From Clostridiales bacterium (GTDB taxonomy: Bacteria; Bacillota; Clostridia; Monoglobales; WRBX01), in contig JAISFC010000090.1 in the NCBI GenBank assembly GCA_031263785.1, forward strand, positions 1 through 35,855: DNA of 35,855 nucleotides, written 5' to 3'. The notes below the pieces were generated by a model that made no database searches, had not been told where the DNA came from, and was given only the letters and a program-made list of their open reading frames with translations. Both the position numbers and the translations under genes were made by a program. Every line of letters begins with the position of its first letter. Within the stretch, counting starts at the first letter, position 1. Shown here in pieces: positions 20,983 through 31,679 of this stretch.

Positions 20983-23361
20983 TCACACAGTTGTAAGCTC
21001 CGAGCTCTCATTTATATTGTCGGAATCAAAATTTTCGCCTGAATTCAGCACCCCCGACAGAATTTTTTCCGCCAATTCATCCTCAACATGCGTCTGGATA
21101 ATTCTACGCAAGGGTCGTGCCCCCGCATTCTCCTTCGCCGCAAGCTCCGCCATCTGCTCCGCAACGCTGACCGGGAAAGTAACCTTAATTCCGCTGTTTT
21201 TTTCCGCGCGCTCGGCAAGTTCACTTAGCATATTCCCTGCAATTAGCACTAAATCCTCATACCTCAGCTGGTTAAACACCACGATATCATCTATTCTGCC
21301 CAAAAATTCCACACTCAGCTCCTGCCGCGCTTTTTTAATTACGTCGTTGGCTATCGTCCGCTGTATCTCGTTGTTTTTGTCCCCGTCCGCAAACCCCATT
21401 TGATGCCCCGCGCTCGCAATCGCCTCCCCGCCTATATTAGACGTCATAATCACGATTGTGTTGTTGAATTTAATCTGCCGCCCCGCCGAATCCGTCACCA
21501 TGCCCTCCTCCAGCACCTGAAGCAGGATGTTCAGCACGTCCTTGTGCGCCTTTTCAATCTCGTCAAAAATCACTACGCAATGCGGATTTTTACGTACATG
21601 CTCCGTCAATCTGTTCGTGTCGTTGTAGCCTACGTAGCCCGGTGCCGCGCCAATCAATTTAGACACCGCGCTCGCTTCCATCAGCTCGCTCATGTCCACG
21701 CGCACCAGCCCTTCTTTGCGCGGATACAGCACATTCGCCAGTTCCTTTGCCAACGCGGTCTTGCCCACTCCGCTGGCTCCCAAAAACAGAAACGAGCCAA
21801 CCGGTCGGTTCGCGTCACGCAACCCCGCACGTCCACGCCGCACCGCGCCGGACACCGTCTCAATCGCGCTGTCCTGCCCTATTATATGCTTTCTCAGCTC
21901 GCTTTCAAGGTTCAGCAACGCGCGCCCGTCTTTTTTATTCTCGATAACAATATCTTTTGGCTCAACGCCTAATTTTTTCGCCACTACCTCCACGACATCG
22001 GTAGGCAAAACCCTGTCCATTTTTTGCATACTCTCGTCATTTTCCTCGTGCGCGCGCAATTCATTCAGCCGCATGTTCAGCTTCTCGCACTTGGTGAACT
22101 GCTTGTTGGCAATCGCCTTCTCAATTTCGCTTTCCAATCTGCGCATGTCCGCCACCACTCTATGCACCTCCGCGCCGCTGAACGCCCTGTTCGTGCAGGC
22201 GCAATCCAGCAGGTCAATCGCCTTATCGGGCATAAATCCCTCGTTGACATACTTCGCCGCCAGGTCAACCGCCGCCTGAATCGTCGCCTTCGGTATGCGC
22301 ACATTGTGGTGCGCCTCAAACCGCTCGCGCACGCCCATGAGCATCAGAACCGTCGAGTCTTCATCGGGCTCATTCACCGTTATCGGCTGGAAACGCCGCG
22401 CTAATGCCGCGTCTTTCTCGATATGCCGACGATATTCCTCAAAAGTAGTCGCGCCAATCAGCTTCACCTCGCCGCGCGCCATGCACGGCTTGAGGATGTT
22501 CGCCGCCGAGGTGGAGTCCGCGCTCGCTCCCGCGCCTGTTAGTATATGAATTTCATCTATAAATAGTACAATATTGGAGTCGTTCATCGCTTCTTCTATA
22601 CATTTTTTTATGCGTTCCTCAAACTCGCCGCGGTACTTCGTGCCCGCAACCATGTTGGCAATGTCAATCTCCAAAATGCGCAAATCCTGCAGCTCGGGCG
22701 GGACCTCACCGTCCGCACACGCCTGCGCGAACCCCGCAACAATCGCACTTTTCCCCACGCCGGGCTCGCCGATTAGGCAGGGGTTATTTTTGGTACGCCG
22801 CCGCAAGGTATGAGCCAGCTGGATAATCTCGTCATCGCGCGCCGTAATTTTGTCCAGCTCACCGCGCCGCGCTTTTGCCGAAATATCGCAGGAAAACTGG
22901 TCCAAAAACGGCGTGTGACTCTCCGCCACCTGCGCCGCCGCTTGCTGGTTGCAAAAATCCACAATCTGCTCGCAAACCGTCTCTATATCAATCCCCAGCT
23001 GCATGCAAATTTCCGTCGCCAGGCTGCTCGAATCACAAATCAGCGACAGCAACAAATGATGCGTCCCCACCTTGGGTGAATTGCCGCGCTTGGCGAAATT
23101 AGCCGCTTCCTGTATGGCATGTTTAGCCCGCGGCGACATCGTCAGCGGCGTGGTGCAGTCCTTGGCGGGCGGACGTATCCCGATAAGCGCGTCAATGCGC
23201 TCAATTACCATTTCCGGGACGATTCCGTGCTCCGACATCAAATTGGTCGCAACCCCATTCGCCGTCAGCACCGCCAAAAGTAGGTGCACGGTCCCTATCT
23301 GCTCGTGCCCCATGTTGTTGGCGTAGTTGTTCGCTGTTTTTAAAATTTCCTTAATATTCAT
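20983..23361 (-). CDS. clpC: ClpC-type AAA+ ATPase
   Basis: Clp N repeats, GEPGVGKSAIV and GASGVGKTALAKELA Walker A motifs, UVR-like middle segment. Confidence 0.92.
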   Translation of the reverse strand: MNIKEILKTANNYANNMGHEQIGTVHLLLAVLTANGVATNLMSEHGIVPEMVIERIDALIGIRPPAKDCTTPLTMSPRAKHAIQEAANFAKRGNSPKVGTHHLLLSLICDSSSLATEICMQLGIDIETVCEQIVDFCNQQAAAQVAESHTPFLDQFSCDISAKARRGELDKITARDDEIIQLAHTLRRRTKNNPCLIGEPGVGKSAIVAGFAQACADGEVPPELQDLRILEIDIANMVAGTKYRGEFEERIKKCIEEAMNDSNIVLFIDEIHILTGAGASADSTSAANILKPCMARGEVKLIGATTFEEYRRHIEKDAALARRFQPITVNEPDEDSTVLMLMGVRERFEAHHNVRIPKATIQAAVDLAAKYVNEGFMPDKAIDLLDCACTNRAFSGAEVHRVVADMRRLESEIEKAIANKQFTKCEKLNMRLNELRAHEENDESMQKMDRVLPTDVVEVVAKKLGVEPKDIVIENKKDGRALLNLESELRKHIIGQDSAIETVSGAVRRGRAGLRDANRPVGSFLFLGASGVGKTALAKELANVLYPRKEGLVRVDMSELMEASAVSKLIGAAPGYVGYNDTNRLTEHVRKNPHCVVIFDEIEKAHKDVLNILLQVLEEGMVTDSAGRQIKFNNTIVIMTSNIGGEAIASAGHQMGFADGDKNNEIQRTIANDVIKKARQELSVEFLGRIDDIVVFNQLRYEDLVLIAGNMLSELAERAEKNSGIKVTFPVSVAEQMAELAAKENAGARPLRRIIQTHVEDELAEKILSGVLNSGENFDSDNINESSELTTV

Positions 23362-23417
23362 AACGACACTCTCCTTGCTCTACACATCCACTATATCACA
23401 AACTGAGCTGAATGTCT

Positions 23418-23456
23418 GTAACAGAAATATTAAAATTTAATTACAATTGTGTTACA
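23418..23456 (-). promoter_or_regulatory. Four 11-bp-phased TGTWAH-like repeats upstream of clpC
   Basis: Minus strand TGTAAC (23456-23451), TGTAAT (23445-23440), TTTAAT (23434-23429), TGTTAC (23423-23418). Confidence 0.6.
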
Positions 23457-23507
23457 ACGCCGATTTAGTGAATATAACGGGGGAAATTTAATCCTAAAAA
23501 ATAAAAT

Positions 23508-24797
23508 TTATCCGTCCGCTCCTCTTTTGACCGTCTGCTTTATCGACGAAGCTACCAATAAATTGCCGACGCTCATCGACGCGGCTATGAAAAATATCCA
23601 CTGCGCGCCGAATTGCGCCCAAATATACCCGCCTCCGAACGCGCAAATTATCGCAAGGATATGGTCAAAGCTTATTCCCAAAGCCAGCGTGGGTGTTAAA
23701 TCCTCTTTTTTGTCGAGGATTCCGTTCAAATAAACCGTGCGCACCATGCCAATTTGGGTCGACATCGCGTCCGCGACAAAAATCGACGACATCAAAATCA
23801 GCGGAATTCCCCCTTTTATTAGACGCCCGCTCACGAATCCCCACGTCACGAACCCGTACGCCAAATACACGATAATATAGGTAAAAGCATCTAAAAACAG
23901 TATTTTTTTGATACCGAATTTGTCCGTCCACCTCCCGACAAAAGGCGTAAAATATATGCCGATAAACGACCCGAGAAACACCAAAATCGCCATATAATCA
24001 GCGCCTTTAGTGAGGATAGACACCATCACCCACGTGCCGAATACCGTCATCATTTGTTTCTGCGCGCCGCTCAATGTCGCCAAAATATAAAATTTTGCAT
24101 ATTTCCGCTTAAACACGAATTTTCGCTTTTTTTCGCGCGGACGCTTCCGCATTTTAGAGACCCGCCTTTGCAGGAAGAAAAGCAAAATCAGCGCAATCGC
24201 ATAAAATCCCGCGCTCACGAGGAAGACCCATTTCACGGGAGTTTTAAAAGTGAAAAAGCCCCCTTTGAACCCCAAATAAATCGCAATACTAGCCAGCATG
24301 GTGCAAATGAGGGCAATGCTTTTAACCCGCCCCATGGTTGCGCCCGCGGTCGAATTATTCCCCGAAATTTTTAATCCTATCGACTCCTGAAGCGGAAAAA
24401 ACATGTGCATTCCAAAGGAATACATCGCGAGGAAGGCGAGCATAACGCCGAAGGAAGGCGTAAACAGCCCGAGGAAAATCACGCTCACACCGCACAAAAT
24501 TTGCGCCACCATCGCTATAAAAATATCGCTTCTCGACGAGAGGTACGCCACGACGACGATGCACAAAATGCCCGGGATTTCACGCGGGAATTCTATCATC
24601 CCACGCACAAACGCGGTGACGTCGTAACTGTCACGGAAAAAATTAGAGGCAATGCTACCGCCCAATCCAAGCGTCTGACCGAGCGCAACCGCCGCCACAA
24701 CGCATAAAAAAAGAAGAAAATTTCTCTCCGCCTCGTCTTTTTCTTTCCTATGTTCAAATATCCGCATATTCTTCCCCTTAATTTCTGCCTGTGTCAA
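23508..24797 (-). CDS. MFS transporter
   Basis: About 12 hydrophobic segments; central cytoplasmic basic loop; motif FVGRWTDKFGIKKIL. Confidence 0.8.
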   Translation of the reverse strand: MTQAEIKGKNMRIFEHRKEKDEAERNFLLFLCVVAAVALGQTLGLGGSIASNFFRDSYDVTAFVRGMIEFPREIPGILCIVVVAYLSSRSDIFIAMVAQILCGVSVIFLGLFTPSFGVMLAFLAMYSFGMHMFFPLQESIGLKISGNNSTAGATMGRVKSIALICTMLASIAIYLGFKGGFFTFKTPVKWVFLVSAGFYAIALILLFFLQRRVSKMRKRPREKKRKFVFKRKYAKFYILATLSGAQKQMMTVFGTWVMVSILTKGADYMAILVFLGSFIGIYFTPFVGRWTDKFGIKKILFLDAFTYIIVYLAYGFVTWGFVSGRLIKGGIPLILMSSIFVADAMSTQIGMVRTVYLNGILDKKEDLTPTLALGISFDHILAIICAFGGGYIWAQFGAQWIFFIAASMSVGNLLVASSIKQTVKRGADG

Positions 24798-24824
24798 GCT
24801 CGCCGCGGATAATCTAACGCAGCG

Positions 24825-26660
24825 TCATTTGAGATACACCAACAAAACCGCGATATCCGCGGGATTCACCCCACTGATTCGCGTCGCCTGACCGACCGTT
24901 AGAGGGCGCACCTTAGAAAGCTTTTGCCGCGCCTCAATCCGCAAGCCCTGAATCGCGTCGTAGTCAATATCCTGCGGAATATGCTTATTTTCAAGCTTTT
25001 TAACCTGCTCCGCAATGTCGAACTGCCGCGAAACATATCCTTCATATTTTATTGAGGTTTCCACTTCTTCCGCTTCAAAACGGTCCGAAATTATCCCGCC
25101 GACGCACTCCGCCATATCGGCGTATTTCACCTCAGGACGCCGCAAAATCTCCGCCGCGCGCGCACCCGTGGCAATTTCGGCGCTGCCCACGCGCTTCAGC
25201 ATCGGATTCGCCGCCCCGGGCGAAATCGTAGTCGCCTTCAAACGCGAAATTTCCCCGCGAATCCTCTCCTGCTTGCATGAAAATTTCTCATACCTATCTT
25301 GCCCAATCAACCCCAATTTATACCCGATTGGCGTGAGTCTGCCGTCCGCGTTTCCATGCCGCAAAAGCAAACGAAACTCCGCGCGCGCCGTCATCATTCT
25401 GTAGGGCTCATTGGTCCCTTTTGTCGTCAAATCATCGATAAGTACGCCTATATACGCCTCGTCACGCCCCAATATCAGAGGCTCACCGCCCAACACACGC
25501 TGCGCCGCGTTTATCCCCGCGAGCAGCCCCTGCGCCGCCGCTTCCTCATAGCCCGACGTGCCGTTTATTTGCCCCGCGCCGAAAAGCCCCGCGCATTTTT
25601 TGTACTCAAGGGTCGGCGCGAGCTCCAGCGGATTCACCGCGTCATATTCAATCGCGTAGGCAAACCTCATTATTTCCGCCTTTTCCAGCCCTTCCATGGA
25701 GTGCAGAATTTCCCGCTGGACCTTCGGCGGCAGCGACGTCGAAAGCCCCTGCATATACATTTCATCCGTGTGCATCCCCATCGGCTCCACAAAAATCTGA
25801 TGGCGCGCCTTGTCGGAAAATCTCACGATTTTATCCTCAATTGACGGGCAGTAGCGCGGACCCGTCCCCTCAATTAAACCGCTGTACATCGGTGAAAGAT
25901 GCAAATTCCGCCGAATAATTTCGTGTGTGCGCTCATTCGTGTACGCCAAATGGCAAACAACGCGATTTTCCAAATTTTCCGTTCCGGTCTCGAAAGAAAA
26001 AGGCGTTATCACGGCGTCACCGCACTGCTCCTCCAGCTTAGAAAAATCAATCGACCGCCGATGAACCCGCGGGGGCGTCCCCGTTTTAAACCGCATAAGC
26101 TCCAGACCCAAACCGCTCAGGCTGGATGACAGCTCGGTCGCAGCAAGCAACCCGTCCGGACCGCTGTCGCTCGATATGTCGCCCACAATGATTTTACCGC
26201 TCAAAAAAGTGCCTGTCGCAAGCACGACCGCACTAAAATTATATATTTCGCCCAGCCTCGTAGTCAAACGCCACGAGTCCGCCGTCCTATCAATTTTCAC
26301 AATTTCCGCCTGAATAATGCTCAATTTCGGCTGGCTCTCCAGTCGCCTTTTCATTTCCTCCGCGTAGCGACGCCTGTCCGCCTGCGCGCGCAAAGAATGA
26401 ACCGCCGCTCCGTTGCCCCGCCCCAAAATGCGTGACTGCAAAAAAGTCGCATCGGTCACCTTGCCCATCTCGCCGCCCAACGCGTCTATTTCACGCACTA
26501 AATTCCCTTTCGCCATGCCCCCGATAGACGGGTTACACGGCATATTCGCAATCGCATCTAAATTTATGGCGAAAACACAAGTTTCAACACCCATACGCGC
26601 CGCGGCAAGCCCTGCCTCTATCCCCGCATGCCCCGCGCCTACTATCGCAATTTTCCTCAT
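24825..26660 (-). CDS. mnmG: tRNA uridine-5-carboxymethylaminomethyl modification enzyme MnmG
   Basis: IVGAGHAGIEAGLAAARMG, NPSIGGMAKGNLVREIDALGG, CPSIEDKIVRF. Confidence 0.97.
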   Translation of the reverse strand: MRKIAIVGAGHAGIEAGLAAARMGVETCVFAINLDAIANMPCNPSIGGMAKGNLVREIDALGGEMGKVTDATFLQSRILGRGNGAAVHSLRAQADRRRYAEEMKRRLESQPKLSIIQAEIVKIDRTADSWRLTTRLGEIYNFSAVVLATGTFLSGKIIVGDISSDSGPDGLLAATELSSSLSGLGLELMRFKTGTPPRVHRRSIDFSKLEEQCGDAVITPFSFETGTENLENRVVCHLAYTNERTHEIIRRNLHLSPMYSGLIEGTGPRYCPSIEDKIVRFSDKARHQIFVEPMGMHTDEMYMQGLSTSLPPKVQREILHSMEGLEKAEIMRFAYAIEYDAVNPLELAPTLEYKKCAGLFGAGQINGTSGYEEAAAQGLLAGINAAQRVLGGEPLILGRDEAYIGVLIDDLTTKGTNEPYRMMTARAEFRLLLRHGNADGRLTPIGYKLGLIGQDRYEKFSCKQERIRGEISRLKATTISPGAANPMLKRVGSAEIATGARAAEILRRPEVKYADMAECVGGIISDRFEAEEVETSIKYEGYVSRQFDIAEQVKKLENKHIPQDIDYDAIQGLRIEARQKLSKVRPLTVGQATRISGVNPADIAVLLVYLK

Positions 26661-27298
26661 TATTGCTTAACAATCCTCACCCTTCTCGTGTTTCCGTTGC
26701 CCACGCTCATGCTCTTGACATTCTTGTATCCATTCACCGCCTCATGCGCATGACGACGGTCATAAGCGCACATCGGCTCTAAATCCGCGGACGCGTCGGA
26801 TTTGAGAACTTTATCCACCGCTTTTTTCACCTGGAGCTCAATCGCCTCGCGCTGTCTGCGGGCATACCCTTCGATATCCAGCTCCACGCGCACACTTTCG
26901 CGCCCTTCGTTTCTGCGGTTCAAGCTCACTTTCGTCAGATACCGCAGCGCATCCAAGTTTTCTCCGCGCCGCCCTATAATCTTCCCCGTATCTCCGCCGA
27001 ATATAACCGCCGAATATGTATTGCCGTCAGCCGCATAATCCGCTTCCACCTCGCAAATTTCATTCATCGCCTTAAGCACGCTCTCTAAGAATCTCACGCA
27101 GAATTCCTTGTTATCCTCTATAAAGTCCTCGCTTTTTTGCTTGCTTGCCGAAGCCGCGCCCGAATTAACGGTTTCATCCTGTGTCTCGCGCTCTAAAACC
27201 GCTGTATTATCACTATTTCCTCCACCAAACAAACGTTTAATATCCAGTTTCATATAAGACATCCTTCCATTTGATTTCGCTAACAATTTATACGACAC
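26660..27298 (-). CDS. jag: Jag/KhpB RNA-binding protein (KH-R3H)
   Basis: KIIGRRGENLDALRYLTKVSLNR KH and YDRRHAHEAVNGYKNVKSMSVGNGNTRRVRI R3H; MKLDIKRLFGGG (27253) is a better start. Confidence 0.93.
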   Translation of the reverse strand: MSYKLLAKSNGRMSYMKLDIKRLFGGGNSDNTAVLERETQDETVNSGAASASKQKSEDFIEDNKEFCVRFLESVLKAMNEICEVEADYAADGNTYSAVIFGGDTGKIIGRRGENLDALRYLTKVSLNRRNEGRESVRVELDIEGYARRQREAIELQVKKAVDKVLKSDASADLEPMCAYDRRHAHEAVNGYKNVKSMSVGNGNTRRVRIVKQ

Positions 27299-27322
27299 AT
27301 AGCGTACACATTTTCATCCGTT

Positions 27323-28243
27323 TTAAGGACTGCTTTTTTCCCGTTTTTTAAAGACAGAAGTTTTTATACCGAATTTTTTATTCATATATAGCTGCTGGAG
27401 CCCCTGCATGATATTGCTAATAACCCAATAAATCCCGACTCCCGTAGAAAATTGCAAGGTGAAAAGCCCTGAAACCGCCGGCATAATTTTCATCGTCCCC
27501 TGCATTGCGTCCGGATTTGGAAGGTCTTTTTTGTCCTTATTTTCGCCGTCCGTTTTATTCTTTTCTTTCTTCGACTTCTTTTTCCCTTGCTCATCCGCGG
27601 CTTCAGCCTGCAACGCCTTTTGCGTCTGCATAGACAGCCTCTGCGAGAACCACGCCGTCAGCACCGCGAATATAGGAATCAACCAATACAAGCTTATCGG
27701 CGACACACTAAACGCCTCAAGCGGCGACGTCGCCATATTCATCCCTAAAAAGTTAAAATTGATATGTCGGATGCCTTCAATCCCGTAGCTCATGGCATAA
27801 TCCAACAATTTTGCCTCGGAAACCGCCCCTTCCAAGGAAATCCCCAACGAGGTTAATTGGTTTTTCAGCGCGTCAATTGCCGTCACATCCATGTTTAAAA
27901 TGTAAGTCAAGGGACGGTTTACCACCTGAAAAATCGGATATATTATAACAAGCTGAAGTATCAACGGCAAGCATCCGCCCAGCGGCGTAACTTTATTTTC
28001 ATTATACACTCTTTGCTGTTCCGTCGCCATTTTTTGCTTATCATCGCCATATTTTTCCTTGATTGCGTTGAGCTTAGGCGTGAGCTTCGACATCTTCATC
28101 ATCGTCTTTTGTTGCTTAATCGTCAAAGGAAGCATCGCCATCTTAATCACTATGGTAAACAACATTATAGCCAGTCCGTAATTATTGACTAACGAATAAA
28201 TTAAATTTATTATATACGCAAGCGCTTGCGTGATAAAACCCAT
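27323..28243 (-). CDS. yidC: Membrane protein insertase YidC
   Basis: NNYGLAIMLFTIVIKMAMLPLTIKQQKTMMKM, GGCLPLILQLVIIYPIFQV. Confidence 0.95.
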   Translation of the reverse strand: MGFITQALAYIINLIYSLVNNYGLAIMLFTIVIKMAMLPLTIKQQKTMMKMSKLTPKLNAIKEKYGDDKQKMATEQQRVYNENKVTPLGGCLPLILQLVIIYPIFQVVNRPLTYILNMDVTAIDALKNQLTSLGISLEGAVSEAKLLDYAMSYGIEGIRHINFNFLGMNMATSPLEAFSVSPISLYWLIPIFAVLTAWFSQRLSMQTQKALQAEAADEQGKKKSKKEKNKTDGENKDKKDLPNPDAMQGTMKIMPAVSGLFTLQFSTGVGIYWVISNIMQGLQQLYMNKKFGIKTSVFKKREKSSP

Positions 28244-28277
28244 CTAAAATCCACCTTCCCGGCGCCACACCCGTCTA

Positions 28278-28511
28278 TCAAACTTCCGGAACCAAATCTA
28301 TACCATGCCGCCTGTTTAGCGGATTACAGCGCAGAACACGCCGAATCGCCAACGCACAGCCTCTAATTGCGCCAAACCGCTCCACCGCCTCCAGCGCGTA
28401 CACCGAACACGTGGGGTAAAACCGACAGCAAGGTCGCTTACCCGGGGCGATATGACGCTGATACCCTTTAATCAGTGCGATTACAAGATTTTTCGCAGAA
28501 AACCTCTTCAT
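28278..28511 (-). CDS. yidD: Membrane protein insertion efficiency factor YidD
   Basis: LIKGYQRHIAPGKRPCCRFYPTCSVYALEAVERFGAIRG. Confidence 0.96.
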   Translation of the reverse strand: MKRFSAKNLVIALIKGYQRHIAPGKRPCCRFYPTCSVYALEAVERFGAIRGCALAIRRVLRCNPLNRRHGIDLVPEV

Positions 28512-28849
28512 TCAAACAGCCCTGCCCTCTTAAACATCCCGCCTATAACCTTACTAATCCCGGAATAATCGCCGTCAACCGCGCAAATCCGCGCCACAAG
28601 CACAATGTAGTATCCGCAGCACAATTTCGGCTCATACGCGCGATACGCCTCGCGCATCCATCGACGCACCTTGTTGCGCCGCACCGCCTTGCCTACCTTA
28701 GTACTCACCGTCAGCCCCAACAAATTGCGCTTACCCAAAGACTTATTTTTCATGTAGTATAGCACCACAAGCGGCGAACGCAATACATGTCCCTTATAAT
28801 AAAGCCGCCGAAAAATCTTATTTTCCGTGATAGAGTCGGTCCTTAGCAT
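28508..28849 (-). CDS. rnpA: Ribonuclease P protein component
   Basis: [28 protein letters not shown]. Confidence 0.95.
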   Translation of the reverse strand: MLRTDSITENKIFRRLYYKGHVLRSPLVVLYYMKNKSLGKRNLLGLTVSTKVGKAVRRNKVRRWMREAYRAYEPKLCCGYYIVLVARICAVDGDYSGISKVIGGMFKRAGLFE

Positions 28850-28989
28850 GAACTCGACACGGTCAAACGCCTGCGCCCCTTTGCGCGCCGACGAGCAATC
28901 ACGCTGCGCCCGTCACCGGTAGCCATGCGCTTCCTGAAACCATGCACCTTCGCCCTGGAACGACGCTTAGGTTGATAAGTTTGCTTCAT
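28843..28989 (-). CDS. rpmH: 50S ribosomal protein L34
   Basis: [48 protein letters not shown]; start ATG 28989. Confidence 0.96.
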   Translation of the reverse strand: MKQTYQPKRRSRAKVHGFRKRMATGDGRSVIARRRAKGRRRLTVSSSC

Positions 28990-29037
28990 AATATATCCAC
29001 TCCTCGTTAAACATCCGACTAAACGTCCACAAATTAC

Positions 29038-29066
29038 ATTATATAACACATGTACGTATTTGTCAA
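29038..29066 (-). promoter_or_regulatory. Perfect-consensus promoter of rpmH-rnpA-yidD-yidC-jag-mnmG
   Basis: Minus strand TTGACA, 17 bp, TATAAT. Confidence 0.88.
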
Positions 29067-30328
29067 GAAATTTTTTCCGATTCGAGGAAATTTTTTCTTT
29101 GCGTATTGTATTGCTCCCAACTATATTCCATAACGTAGTATACTCTCATTTGTCCCCAAGACAGGTCGTCTAAAACTATCCAGCTCTGAGTTGTCGAAAC
29201 AACCAATCTATCATCTTTATAAAGAGAATAATCCACCTCAACAATTCCCCCGCCAAGCATATCCAATCCGTCGGCATTAATTGGAATAACATCCTCTACC
29301 ATATTACAAGCCGTAATTTTTACTTCACAATTTGAATCTAATTGTCGAAATTCTGATAGATTCCATAAAAGATTGCTTTTAAACGGCGATTGCGAATGAA
29401 CAATATTGTCCGTGCTGCTTGAGCCTATAATATATTTTAACGTTTGTTCCACAAAATCGACCGCATAGGTTCTGCGATAAGCGTCCAATTCCTCATCCTG
29501 CCAAGTTCCAAAGTCGAAATTATTTAAATAATACGGATCACCGCTTATGTCAAGGTTGGAGTCATTGGGTGTGGATGTTGGATTCGCGCTATTTGTCGGC
29601 GTTGGAGAGACAATCGGGCTTCGCGTCGGCGTTGGAGTAGTAGCGTCTGTATCACCTGTAAAGCTCTGCCTTAGCCAATCCTCTTCACCAATATCTCTCA
29701 ATAAATTGTCAATATTGTTCAGTACAAGGACTGCCTCCGCACGGCGAACATTGCCGGACGGATTAAAATTGCCCCAATCATCGCCTCTCATAAGCCCCGC
29801 AAAGACACAAAGACCAATTTCCGCTTCATTCCATTCAGCCATTTGGTTCCTGTCGCCGAACCTATCTATGTAATTATCCCACACATGATATCCGTCAAAA
29901 TCAGTTGTGAAATTCGGTAACATTGCACCGAAGTATGAAATCATAACCGCTAATTCCGCACGGGTAATAGGTTGTTCAGGTCTAAAAGTGTCGTCTTCGT
30001 ACCCGTCCAAATTAAGCATATTTGACGTCTTTCCAACTGCTTCCCAATAATACGCGGAAGATGGAACATCGTTAAAAATCTTTATATCATGCCCGTCCGT
30101 TGCTTTAAGCAAACGATGCATAAACAGACATAAATCGCCGCGCTTAATGCTCGCCGCCGGGCTAAATTCGCCCCAACCCGTCCCCTGAATTATGCCTCTT
30201 TCCGCATAAACAAGGATAGCCATATTTGCCCAATCAAATCCGTTTAAATCACTAAAATAGTCCGCTTGTGTCACGGAAGAAAGCACAAGCAAGAATGCCA
30301 GAAAAAGTGAAAGAATTGATTTTTTCAT
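29063..30328 (-). CDS. SLH-domain surface protein with Thr/Pro/Ser linker
   Basis: Signal peptide [25 protein letters not shown] repeats [47 protein letters not shown]; linker [25 protein letters not shown]. Confidence 0.88.
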   Translation of the reverse strand: MKKSILSLFLAFLLVLSSVTQADYFSDLNGFDWANMAILVYAERGIIQGTGWGEFSPAASIKRGDLCLFMHRLLKATDGHDIKIFNDVPSSAYYWEAVGKTSNMLNLDGYEDDTFRPEQPITRAELAVMISYFGAMLPNFTTDFDGYHVWDNYIDRFGDRNQMAEWNEAEIGLCVFAGLMRGDDWGNFNPSGNVRRAEAVLVLNNIDNLLRDIGEEDWLRQSFTGDTDATTPTPTRSPIVSPTPTNSANPTSTPNDSNLDISGDPYYLNNFDFGTWQDEELDAYRRTYAVDFVEQTLKYIIGSSSTDNIVHSQSPFKSNLLWNLSEFRQLDSNCEVKITACNMVEDVIPINADGLDMLGGGIVEVDYSLYKDDRLVVSTTQSWIVLDDLSWGQMRVYYVMEYSWEQYNTQRKNFLESEKIS

Positions 30329-30428
30329 ATATACCTCCTATTATTCTCCCCCCAACTTTTACGCAATTTCAACGCCAAACCTACGTCTGTTATCTTTGCG
30401 AAAACCTTAATTCCTCCTGGAAAACCTT

Positions 30429-31643
30429 CTATCTGCTGATGTAAAGCGGCAAGCCACCCTCAAAATCAGGCATGGATTCGCCTTCAATCAGCGGTTTAAT
30501 ATAGTCAACCAACTCCTGTTTTACATCATTGCCCGCGGGGTTTATCCATTCGCGCGGGACTTTCTTCTCGGTATTGGCAATTCCGCTGACGTCATGGTCG
30601 CAAATCTCGGCTTCGTATTTTCTTCCGGAAAGACGCTTAAAATACATCATAATCCCGCTTTTCCCCGCCATAGCAGCCGTTACCGCTGCCTCTCCGATTT
30701 TTTCCGCTTCACGCGCGTCGACTTCAGACGCAATATGCCCCGCGCTGCGCTGTAGCAAGCTCAACTCAATCGCCCTAACCTTGACTTTAATGCGCTTTTT
30801 TACAATTTCAGCAAGCGAAATCGCGGCGCCCGTCAACTGAATATGCCCAAACGCATCCGTAGGCATCTCATTGGCGTTAAACCAGCAAAGATACCGTCCG
30901 TCCGCCGTTTTCAGCCCCTCCGAAATAGCCACCACAACGTTTCTGTGTTTCTCAATCGCCTTTTCCAAATCCGCCAAAAACTTGTCAACATCGAAGGCAA
31001 CCTCCGGGAGATAAATCATGTGCGGCGCAATGTCCTTTCCCGTTCGCGCAAGCGCCGCGGAAGCCGTAAGCCATCCCGCGTTTCTGCCCATAATTTCAAC
31101 GATAGTGAGCGTGTTTATGTCATATACCTTGCTGTCTAAAATTATCTCGCGCATGGACGTCGCTACGTATTTTGCCGCCGAACCAAACCCCGGCGTGTGG
31201 TCTGTAATTGCCAAATCGTTGTCAATCGTTTTCGGAACGCCTACAATTTTAACATCCGAGCCGATTTTCTGCGCATATTTAGCCAGCTTGTCCACTGTAT
31301 CCATCGAGTCGTTACCTCCGATATAGAAGAAAAATCCGATGTCATGCTTCTCGAAAATTTTAAAAATTTCCGCCAAAACCTCGTCACCTTCCGCCGGCAA
31401 TTTGTGCCTGCATGTCCCTAAGTAAGCCGCGGGCGTATGCGCGAGTAAATTAAGCTTTTCCTCCGAATTAAATTCAGCTGTGAGGTCAATAAAATCCGCG
31501 CTCATAACACCCTCTACTCCGTGAATCGCTCCATAAACTTTTCCCAGTCCATGCTCTTTCGCACTGCGAACAACTCCTGCCAAACTTGCATTAATCACCG
31601 CCGTAGGACCGCCTGATTGTGCCACGATAACATTTTTACCCAT
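30429..31643 (-). CDS. 6-phosphofructokinase, probably PPi-dependent type
   Basis: GGNDSMDTVDKL and PKTIDNDL (Asp/Lys pattern of PPi-PFK); EIMGRNAGWL. Confidence 0.85.
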   Translation of the reverse strand: MGKNVIVAQSGGPTAVINASLAGVVRSAKEHGLGKVYGAIHGVEGVMSADFIDLTAEFNSEEKLNLLAHTPAAYLGTCRHKLPAEGDEVLAEIFKIFEKHDIGFFFYIGGNDSMDTVDKLAKYAQKIGSDVKIVGVPKTIDNDLAITDHTPGFGSAAKYVATSMREIILDSKVYDINTLTIVEIMGRNAGWLTASAALARTGKDIAPHMIYLPEVAFDVDKFLADLEKAIEKHRNVVVAISEGLKTADGRYLCWFNANEMPTDAFGHIQLTGAAISLAEIVKKRIKVKVRAIELSLLQRSAGHIASEVDAREAEKIGEAAVTAAMAGKSGIMMYFKRLSGRKYEAEICDHDVSGIANTEKKVPREWINPAGNDVKQELVDYIKPLIEGESMPDFEGGLPLYISR

Positions 31644-31679
31644 ATTTTCATCCCTTTCCGTAAAATATTTTTAAAAAAG

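Noticed and set aside
21400-22549. Several plus-strand ORFs opposite clpC
   Set aside because: Antisense frames of a well-conserved AAA+ ATPase; no RBS or motif.
28981-29060. Possible oriC/DnaA-box region upstream of rpmH
   Set aside because: No TTATCCACA-type boxes or dnaA/dnaN genes seen; the region is explained by the rpmH promoter and 5' UTR.
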